From Pseudoxanthomonas sp. YR558 (GTDB lineage: Bacteria > Pseudomonadota > Gammaproteobacteria > Xanthomonadales > Xanthomonadaceae), in contig NZ_FPCI01000002.1 in assembly GCF_900116385.1 (NCBI RefSeq), positions 496,001 through 560,000 of the forward strand: DNA of 64,000 nucleotides, written 5' to 3'. The notes below the pieces were generated by a model. It saw nothing but the letters and a program-made list of their open reading frames with translations. It was not told the origin of the DNA and did no database searches. Below are positions 57,881 to 64,000 of this stretch, piece by piece (position 1 is the stretch's first letter; the number at the start of each line of letters is the position of its first letter). A program made the translations under genes and the position numbers.

Positions 57881-58348
57881 GTGAGCCGACATCCCCATTC
57901 CAACCGCAAGGACGGCGTCGATCCGGTCACCCGTGCGCGCGCCCGCCGTCGCGCCTTGCAAGCCGTCTACGCGTGGCAGATGTCGGGGGGCGAGGTCGGC
58001 CAGGTGATCGCGCAGTTCGCGCACGAACAAGCGCACGAGATCGCCGACCTCGAGTATTTCGAGGACCTGGTGCGGGGCGTCGTGCGGCACCGCGCGTCGC
58101 TGGACGAGGCGCTGCTGCCCTTCCTCGACCGTGCCGTCGAAGAAGTCGACCCCATCGAACGTGCCGTGCTGCGCATCGCCGCTTACGAACTGATCCATCG
58201 CCTGGACGTGCCGTACCGCGTGGTCATCAACGAGGCCATCGAAACGACCAAGCGTTTCGGCGCCGAACATGGCCACACCTACGTCAACGGCGTGCTCGAC
58301 CATGCCGCCGTCGACTGGCGCCCGGCCGAGGCGCAGGCGCGGCGCTGA
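57881..58348 (+). CDS. nusB: Transcription antitermination factor NusB
   Basis: 155 residues from a GTG preceded by AGGAGCC. All-helical fold: RARARRRALQAVYAWQMSGG at the start, PIERAVLRIAAYELIHRLDVPYRVVINEAIETTKRFG and YVNGVLDHAA near the end. It joins NusE on boxA RNA to protect rRNA transcription. It is the usual neighbour of ribH and thiL. Confidence 0.97.
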   Translation: MSRHPHSNRKDGVDPVTRARARRRALQAVYAWQMSGGEVGQVIAQFAHEQAHEIADLEYFEDLVRGVVRHRASLDEALLPFLDRAVEEVDPIERAVLRIAAYELIHRLDVPYRVVINEAIETTKRFGAEHGHTYVNGVLDHAAVDWRPAEAQARR

Positions 58349-58349
58349 C

Positions 58350-58601
58350 ATGGCGGGCGGCAACGCACGCTTTGACGAGGAAGAACGCGCGGCGTTGCTC
58401 GCCGTGAAGGGCGTCGGCACCACCGTTGTCCAGCGGCTCGAGGAGATGGGCATCGCCTCGCTGCGCCAGCTGGCCGCCGCGGATGCGTCCGAAATCGTCA
58501 ACAGCGCGGCCGGATTGACCGGCTCCTCATGCTGGAAGAACAGCCCGCAGGCCCGCGGGGCGGTGCAGGCCGCCATCGACCTGGCGCGCTTGCGCGCCTG
58601 A
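58350..58601 (+). CDS. Small helix-hairpin-helix protein, Cdd1-like
   Basis: 83 residues, ATG one base after the nusB stop. It carries a helix-hairpin-helix ALLAVKGVGTTVVQRLEEMGI and a second helical half with TGSSCWKNSPQARGAVQAAI. This resembles the short Cdd1/pathogenicity-locus HhH proteins. It may bind DNA non-specifically. It is too small for a catalytic role and its position between nusB and thiL suggests only co-expression. Confidence 0.72.
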   Translation: MAGGNARFDEEERAALLAVKGVGTTVVQRLEEMGIASLRQLAAADASEIVNSAAGLTGSSCWKNSPQARGAVQAAIDLARLRA

Positions 58602-58608
58602 GACGGCC

Positions 58609-59562
58609 ATGGGCGCCGGCGAATTCGACCTGATCGCCCGCATCCGCGCGCGTGTTGGCACACGCGACGACATCGTGCTCGGCATCGGCGACGACGCCGC
58701 CTTGCTGGCCCCTCCGCCGGACAGGCAGCTGGTCGTCACCGCCGATACGTTGAACATCGGCGTGCATTTCCCGGAAGGCACCTTGCCAGCCGATATCGGT
58801 TGGAAAGCGCTGGCGGTGAATCTCTCCGACCTGGCGGCGATGGGCGCGGAACCCGCCTGGTGCACGCTGTCGCTGTCGTTGCCGCAGTCCGACCCGACGT
58901 GGATCGATGCATTCCTCGATGGCTTCCTCGTGCTCGCCGCGCGGCAGGGCATCGCGCTCATCGGCGGCGACACCACGCGCGGGCCGCTGTCGGTGTCGGT
59001 GACCGCGATGGGCCTGGTCGCGCCCGGTCGCGCCTTGCGTCGAGACGGTGCGCGCGTTGGCGACGACGTCTGGGTCACCGGCACGCTCGGGGATGCCGCC
59101 GGTGGTCTCGCTCACCTGGAGCGTCCCTCTTCACTCCTGTTGCGTGGCCGTCTGGATCGTCCGACGCCGCGCGTTGACGCCGGCCGTGCCCTGGTCGGCA
59201 TCGCGACCGCGTGCGTCGATGTTTCCGATGGACTGCTCGCCGACCTCGGCCATGTGTGTGCGCGCAGCAACGTCGGGGCCCGTGTCGACGTCGAAGCGCT
59301 TCCCGCCTCCGACGCACTGCGGAATGCCGTCAGCGAAGCGGATCGCATCGCGCTGCAAGCCGGTGGTGGCGATGACTACGAGCTGTGCTTCACCGCGCCC
59401 ATTGAAGAACGCGAGCGCATCCTCGCGCTGGCGTCGCAGCTCGACCTGCCGATGACGCGCATCGGTTACATCGTGGAAGGCGAAGCGGTGCAAGCGCTAA
59501 GGCGTGATGGGCAACCCTGGCAGCCGGTGCGACGGGGCTACGACCACTTCGACAGCGTCTAG
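58609..59562 (+). CDS. thiL: Thiamine-monophosphate kinase
   Basis: 317 residues. It phosphorylates thiamine monophosphate to the active diphosphate. PurM-like fold with GEFDLIARIRARV, GIGDDAALL (metal and ATP Asp), FPEGTLPADIGWKALAVNLSDLAAMGAEP and GGDDYELCFTAP. The ATG at 58609 is 7 bases after the previous stop. It ends the nusB-thiL row and converges with the FAD oxidase gene. Confidence 0.96.
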   Translation: MGAGEFDLIARIRARVGTRDDIVLGIGDDAALLAPPPDRQLVVTADTLNIGVHFPEGTLPADIGWKALAVNLSDLAAMGAEPAWCTLSLSLPQSDPTWIDAFLDGFLVLAARQGIALIGGDTTRGPLSVSVTAMGLVAPGRALRRDGARVGDDVWVTGTLGDAAGGLAHLERPSSLLLRGRLDRPTPRVDAGRALVGIATACVDVSDGLLADLGHVCARSNVGARVDVEALPASDALRNAVSEADRIALQAGGGDDYELCFTAPIEERERILALASQLDLPMTRIGYIVEGEAVQALRRDGQPWQPVRRGYDHFDSV

Positions 59563-59576
59563 CGGCGCTCCCGCAT

Positions 59577-60962
59577 TCAACCCTGGCGTGGCGGTAATAC
59601 CTTACCCGGATTGAGGATGCCATCCGGGTCCAGCGCCGCCTTCACCGCGCGCATCGCATCCAGCGTGGCGGTGGTGAACGCGTCGGCCATGAAATCGCGC
59701 TTACTCAGGCCGATGCCGTGCTCGCCCGACAGCGTGCCGCCGAGCGCCAGCACCTGCATGAAGATCTTCGGCAATGCGGCGTGCGCGCGCGCTGTCTCGG
59801 CGGCATCGCTGTCGTCGTACATGAGGTTGACGTGCAGGTTGCCGTTGCCGGCATGGCCGAACACGACGACCGGAAGATCCACCTCATGCGACAGCGCTTC
59901 CATGGCGGCGACCAGGTCGGGGATGCGCGATACGGGCACCACCACATCCTCGTTGATCTTGCCGGGCTTGATCGTGCGCAGCGCCGGCGACAGTGCGCGG
60001 CGCGCGGCCCAAAGCCGGTCGCGCGCGCCGCCGTCGGTCGCGACATCCAGCGCGATCATGCCGTCGCCTTCCGCCGCCTCGGCCAATGCCTGCAATGCAT
60101 AGGGCAGCGTGTCGTCGTCGCCATCGGCCTCGACCAGCAACATCGCGCCCGCGTCGGGCACGTCGCTGCCATTGCGGCGGATCAGCGCAATAGCGCTGCG
60201 ATCCATGAACTCGAGCATTGCCGGCGTCGCCGGCCGCGCCATGATCCGCGAGACCGCCGCCGCGGCGGTGGCGGCGTCGCGATACAGCACGCGCAACCCG
60301 GCTTGCGCGCGTGCACGGGGCGCGAGCTTCAGCGTCGCTTCGACGATCAAGGCCAACGTCCCTTCGCTGCCCACGAGCAGATGGGTGAGGTCGTAGCCGG
60401 TCGCATCCTTCGTGTACGCGCCGCCGCACTGGATCAACTCGCCGGCGCCTGTCACCGCGACCAGGCCCAGGACATTGTCGCGCGCGGTGCCGTACTTCAC
60501 CGCGCGTGGCCCCCCGGCGTTGGTCGCAAGGTTGCCGCCCACACTGCAAAGGTCCGCGCTGGACGGGTCCGGCGGCCAGAACAGGCCATGCGGCATCAGC
60601 GCCTGCTGCAGCTCGCCATTCACCACGCCAGGTTCCACCACCACGCAGCGATCGGCTGCGCGCACGTCAAGAATGCGGTTCATCCGCGAAAACGACACCA
60701 CCACGCCGCCCTGCGTGGGCACTGCCGCCCCGGTGGTGCCAGTGCCGGCCCCGCGCGCAATGATCGGCACGCCTTGCAGGCGGCATGCGCGCACCAGCGC
60801 GACCACATCGTCGGGTGTGCGCGGCAATGCGACGGCGGCAGGCATCGCCCATCGGCGCGAATCATCGCCGCCGAACGGACGGCAGGCATCGCCGGTCAGC
60901 CAGCCATCGCCCAGGCGGGCCGACATCGCGGTGTGCAGGTCGGGGGGCAGCGTTGCATCCAT
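59577..60962 (-). CDS. FAD-linked oxidase, GlcD/D-lactate dehydrogenase type
   Basis: 461 residues. N-terminal FAD_binding_4 domain with VPIIARGAGTGTTGAAVPTQ and PPDPSSADLCSVGGNLATNAGG; the C-terminal FAD_oxidase_C part ends with SGEHGIGLSKRDFMAD. It oxidises a 2-hydroxy acid such as D-lactate, glycolate or D-2-hydroxyglutarate and passes electrons onward. No iron-sulfur domain is attached, so it is the single-chain form. Substrate not fixed by sequence. It is a single-gene unit. Confidence 0.92.
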   Translation of the reverse strand: MDATLPPDLHTAMSARLGDGWLTGDACRPFGGDDSRRWAMPAAVALPRTPDDVVALVRACRLQGVPIIARGAGTGTTGAAVPTQGGVVVSFSRMNRILDVRAADRCVVVEPGVVNGELQQALMPHGLFWPPDPSSADLCSVGGNLATNAGGPRAVKYGTARDNVLGLVAVTGAGELIQCGGAYTKDATGYDLTHLLVGSEGTLALIVEATLKLAPRARAQAGLRVLYRDAATAAAAVSRIMARPATPAMLEFMDRSAIALIRRNGSDVPDAGAMLLVEADGDDDTLPYALQALAEAAEGDGMIALDVATDGGARDRLWAARRALSPALRTIKPGKINEDVVVPVSRIPDLVAAMEALSHEVDLPVVVFGHAGNGNLHVNLMYDDSDAAETARAHAALPKIFMQVLALGGTLSGEHGIGLSKRDFMADAFTTATLDAMRAVKAALDPDGILNPGKVLPPRQG

Positions 60963-61195
60963 GCGTGCATTCTACGGATTCGTCGCGCGGCGTCCTGCAT
61001 TGATGCTGTCGCGGCATGTGTTGATGCCGGATCGCCATGTTCGCGCGCGATGGCGCGTCAGGCCCGGTAAATCAACGGATGCAGGGAAGTACGTGCCCTG
61101 CGTCGTCATTCGACACGGCCGCGCTAACCGATTCCTTACAACCATCGCGAACACGCCTGATAGAAAACGCCGGCCCAACCGACCGGAGAGACACC

Positions 61196-62599
61196 ATGCG
61201 CATCACCATCGTGGGAGCGGGTTTCAGCGGCAGTACGCTGGCGACCTTGCTGGCATCGACCGACGCCGGCGCGCCGGACGTCTGCCTGGTCGGTGTGGAC
61301 GAGACGTTTGCGCGCGGCGTCGCGTATGGCGAGGCGCGCCCCGAGCATCTGCTGAACGTGCGGGCGGGACATCTCGGTGCGCAGTACGACGATGCCGGCG
61401 GCTTCGCGCGCTGGTTGAGCCTGGGCGAACGGGGCAAGGACGAATTCCTGCCGCGCGTCGCGTACGGCGACTATCTTGCGGAACGCCTGCGTGAGGCCAA
61501 CGAAACGGCGGGGAACCTGTCGCTGGTGCGGCAGGAGGCCATCGCGGTCAGTCGCGTCGGCGACGGCTTCCGCGTGCATCTGGACGATGGCGGCTATTTC
61601 GCCAGCGATCGCGTGGTGCTCGCCGTCGGTGCGCTGCCGCCGCAACGGTTGGCCGGCATCGGCCCGCGACTGGCGCATAGCGCACGCTACATCGGCTGGC
61701 CATGGCAGGACGATGCGCTGGATCGTATTCCCGCCGATGCGCGTGTGCTGATCGTCGGCACTGGCCTGACGATGGCCGACGTGGCGGCCACGCTCGTTGC
61801 GCGCGGGCATCGTGGCGCGCTGACCGCGATCTCTCGACACGGGCTGCTGCCCCAGGCGCATGCGGCGAGGCCGGGCGAGGCGATCGAGCTGCCTCCCAGC
61901 GTGCAGATCGCCCTGCGCGGGCGCAGCGTGCGTGGGCTGCTCGCGGCGGTGCGTTCGGTTGTGCGTGTGGCGCCGGACTGGCGCAGCGTCGTGGATGCGC
62001 TGCGACCGCACACCCAGGCGTTCTGGCGCAGCCTGCCTGCAGGCGAACGTGCGCGCTTCCTGCGCCACCTGCGTTCGTACTGGGAAGTGGCGCGCCATCG
62101 CATTGCGCCGCGCGTCGCCGATACCCTGGCCGCGCTGCAGGCGAGTGGACAGCTGCGCGTGCGCGCTGCCCGCCTGCTGCGCGCCGGCCTGCGCGCGCAG
62201 GGCGCGGAGGTGCTGCTGCGGGGGCGTGGCCAGGACCGTGTCGATGTCGAACAGTACGACTGCATCATCCGCGCGACCGGACTCGATACCGACATCGTCC
62301 GCAGCACGCACCCCTTGGTTTCGCACCTGGTCGACGCAGGCCTGCTGGCGGCGGATCCGCATGGCCTCGGCGTGCAGGCGGGCGACGACCTGCAGGTGCG
62401 CGACCGTCAGGGCGACGTCGTGCGCGGGCTGTTCTGCCTCGGCCCGCTGTTGCGTGGGCAGCTGTGGGAAATCACGGCCGTCCCCGAGCTGCGCGCCGCG
62501 GCGGCGGCGCTGGCGTCGCGGCTGCAGGAAACCCCGTGCGCAGGCGTTGCACGGCGCGGTGCGGTGGCGCGGGAGCTCGCCCTTTCCGCCGGCTTGTAG
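61196..62599 (+). CDS. FAD/NAD(P)-binding protein (NAD_binding_9 type)
   Basis: 467 residues. It begins MRITIVGAGFSGSTLATLL, an FAD dinucleotide loop (G7, G9, G12), has a second one in RVLIVGTGLTMADVAATL, and FARGVAYGEARPEHLLNVRAG resembles HI0933/YdhS-type FAD proteins. It is probably a flavoprotein hydroxylase or oxidoreductase of unknown substrate. The ATG at 61196 follows CGGAGAG. It converges with yraN, three bases apart. Confidence 0.85.
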   Translation: MRITIVGAGFSGSTLATLLASTDAGAPDVCLVGVDETFARGVAYGEARPEHLLNVRAGHLGAQYDDAGGFARWLSLGERGKDEFLPRVAYGDYLAERLREANETAGNLSLVRQEAIAVSRVGDGFRVHLDDGGYFASDRVVLAVGALPPQRLAGIGPRLAHSARYIGWPWQDDALDRIPADARVLIVGTGLTMADVAATLVARGHRGALTAISRHGLLPQAHAARPGEAIELPPSVQIALRGRSVRGLLAAVRSVVRVAPDWRSVVDALRPHTQAFWRSLPAGERARFLRHLRSYWEVARHRIAPRVADTLAALQASGQLRVRAARLLRAGLRAQGAEVLLRGRGQDRVDVEQYDCIIRATGLDTDIVRSTHPLVSHLVDAGLLAADPHGLGVQAGDDLQVRDRQGDVVRGLFCLGPLLRGQLWEITAVPELRAAAAALASRLQETPCAGVARRGAVARELALSAGL

Positions 62600-62602
62600 A
62601 AA

Positions 62603-62980
62603 TCAGGCGTCGTCAGCGCGGAACGCGTCGCGGATCCACTCCAGGCGCGGCGCGGCGGGATCGCCGTCGGCGTCGACCACATCGAACCGGCACGGTGCGT
62701 TGGCGTACTTCGGGTGGTCCTGCAGGAAACGCAGTGCCGCATGGATCAACCTGCGGCGCTTGCCCGTGTCGACCGATGCCGCACCCCCGCCGAAGGCGCG
62801 CGAGCGCCGGTAGCGGACTTCGACGAACACCACGGTTGCGCTGCCGTCGAGCATTACCAGGTCTAGTTCACCGCCGCGGTAGCTCACGTTCGCGGCGATC
62901 TCGGTAAGGCCTGCCTTCAGCAGCAGGGCGCGGGCCGCGATTTCGGCCGTGCGCCCGTCGGTACGGCGGTCAGCCGCCAT
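62603..62980 (-). CDS. yraN: UPF0102 (YraN) family nuclease-like protein
   Basis: 125 residues from the ATG giving [20 protein letters not shown]. The Holliday-junction-resolvase-like core is [23 protein letters not shown] with the D-x(n)-E-x-K/R pattern; the usual lysine is replaced by R (EVRYRR). It may act on branched DNA, but no activity is proved. It overlaps the end of the lpoA-like gene by 11 bases, the typical lpoA-yraN order. Confidence 0.88.
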   Translation of the reverse strand: MAADRRTDGRTAEIAARALLLKAGLTEIAANVSYRGGELDLVMLDGSATVVFVEVRYRRSRAFGGGAASVDTGKRRRLIHAALRFLQDHPKYANAPCRFDVVDADGDPAAPRLEWIRDAFRADDA

Positions 62981-64000
62981 CCGCGACGGGCACGGCCTGG
63001 CCGCCGCTGAAGGTCGACCACGACGGCGCGCGCACGACGTTGCCGAAACCATCGAGTTGCAGGCGGCCGGTGGCACCGCGGATGTCGGTGTTGGCGCCCA
63101 GTGCGAGCTTTTCCAGATACGCCGTCAACAACCAGGCGTCGTAGCCGAAGGCGAACAGGCGGGCGGCCGGGCCACGCGCCGTCGGCACGCGTTCGCCGGT
63201 CATGCTCGCCGCCGGCAACGCGGGTACGCCGCGCGAGGTCCAGGTCTCGGTGGGGAACACGATGCCGTCCAGCGCTGCGTCGTCTTCGGCCTTGCCGGTG
63301 CCTGAGGTCAGCTGTGAAGTCCCCACGCGGGTCTTGCCGCCCAGACCGGCCAGCGCGAGCTGCGGCGTCAGGCTGCGCGCGGTAGCGCCACGCACCGCCA
63401 GGAACACGGCATCCACGCCTTCCTGCGCGGCGGCGGCGAGCGGAGCGGACAGGTCGCCCGGGGTCTCGGGCACGCTGATCACGCGTGCGACCTTGCCGCC
63501 GCGTTCGACGAAACGTTCGCGGAACGCCTGCGAGGCGCGACGGCCGTTGTCGTCGCTGCCTTCGATGATCAGCACGGTCTTGCGCTCGCGCGCGCGCACG
63601 TACTCGGCGGCGGCGATGCCGTCGTCTTCCGGCGCCAGCGAGAAGCCGGCCTTGCCATCAGGCGGCGGCACGGTGCCGCGGTTGAGCACCAGCATCGGCA
63701 CCGCGAGATTGGGTTGCTGGAACAAGGCGCTCACTTCATCGCGACCCAGCGGGCCGACCACGAAGTCCGCACCTTCCGCGGCGGCGCGCGCATACGCCGC
63801 CGTTGCGCCGGCGGCGGTGCCGGTGGTGTCGTAGAACTGGATCTCAGGACGGCGGCGACGCTCGCCGTAGTAGCCGGCCAGCAGTCCGTCGCGCACCGGT
63901 GCGGCCGCGGTGGCCAGGTTGCCCGACAGCGGCAGCAGCACGGCCAGCTTCATCGGCGGGCGATAGCCGTCCGCATCCGCGACAGGGCGGTTGCCGGCAT
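62970..64000 (-). CDS. lpoA: Penicillin-binding protein activator LpoA-like (5' end outside window)
   Basis: The frame runs open to the last base, so the start lies beyond the window; an internal ATG at 63953 is not the start. Visible is the C-terminal periplasmic-binding-protein-like domain (about 340 residues) with [36 protein letters not shown] and FDYGYDAW-like ending FGYDAWLL. LpoA is an outer-membrane lipoprotein that activates PBP1A; it is usually followed by yraN as here. The N-terminal TPR part cannot be checked. Confidence 0.85.
   Translation of the reverse strand, partial: AGNRPVADADGYRPPMKLAVLLPLSGNLATAAAPVRDGLLAGYYGERRRRPEIQFYDTTGTAAGATAAYARAAAEGADFVVGPLGRDEVSALFQQPNLAVPMLVLNRGTVPPPDGKAGFSLAPEDDGIAAAEYVRARERKTVLIIEGSDDNGRRASQAFRERFVERGGKVARVISVPETPGDLSAPLAAAAQEGVDAVFLAVRGATARSLTPQLALAGLGGKTRVGTSQLTSGTGKAEDDAALDGIVFPTETWTSRGVPALPAASMTGERVPTARGPAARLFAFGYDAWLLTAYLEKLALGANTDIRGATGRLQLDGFGNVVRAPSWSTFSGGQAVPVADGG

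Overview
This is an ordinary chromosomal stretch from a high-GC gammaproteobacterium, most likely of the family Xanthomonadaceae (Pseudoxanthomonas, Stenotrophomonas or Lysobacter type). That placement is inferred from protein character, the order glyA-nrdR-ribD-ribE-ribBA-ribH-nusB-thiL, a CysNC fusion, and GTAG-headed REP-like repeats of a kind known in this family. Genes are densely packed, often with 1 to 11 base overlaps. I see no rRNA, tRNA, CRISPR array, prophage, insertion sequence or plasmid function.

Layout. 1-1262: two secreted proteins with TonB-C-like domains, the first cut by the window edge. 1301-4769 (minus): molybdate transporter modABC behind a small sulfite-oxidase-fold protein and an S1/P1 nuclease. 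4827-6680: ompW and gapA diverge around a perfect FNR-type box. 6852-10957: an overlapping DUF2339/DUF3999 membrane-protein pair of unknown role. 11031-15725: pgk, a HAD phosphatase, pyk and a class I aldolase, so with gapA much of lower glycolysis lies here. 15801-20873: a DUF6498 membrane protein, a marR-emrA-emrB efflux unit, a VOC protein and a DUF6265 protein.

20880-34947 is a sulfur-assimilation block. It holds cysK and cysG (minus), cysB (plus), cysJ-cysI-cysH (minus) and, divergently, cysD-cysNC (plus). Together they activate sulfate to PAPS, reduce it to sulfide, supply siroheme and make cysteine. Between cysB and cysH sit a small zinc-ribbon membrane protein, a lipoprotein and a LytS/LytTR-type two-component system. 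35099-39880: an RND efflux pair and an acetyltransferase. 39998-47890: an alanine-type symporter, a TrmH methyltransferase, an M28 peptidase, mscL, a fumarylacetoacetase-family enzyme, a small Rieske protein, a soluble chemoreceptor-like protein and a DUF3667 protein. 47966-50351: ettA and an RcnB-like protein.

50488-59562 is the glyA-nrdR-rib-nusB-thiL block. It contains an FMN riboswitch in the only gene-free gap longer than 300 bases (55203-55622). 59577-64000: a GlcD-type FAD oxidase, an FAD/NAD(P)-binding protein, yraN and the C-terminal part of an LpoA-like protein that runs off the end.

No obviously new large system is present. The most interesting points are the RibBA whose second domain has lost its zinc cysteines, the FMN riboswitch with a palindrome that can hide the ribE ribosome site, the FNR box between ompW and gapA, the DUF2339/DUF3999 pair, the soluble chemoreceptor with its signalling helices ahead of its sensor, the short ModC, a 30-base perfect palindrome before pyk, and an inverted REP pair inside the cysJIH transcript.
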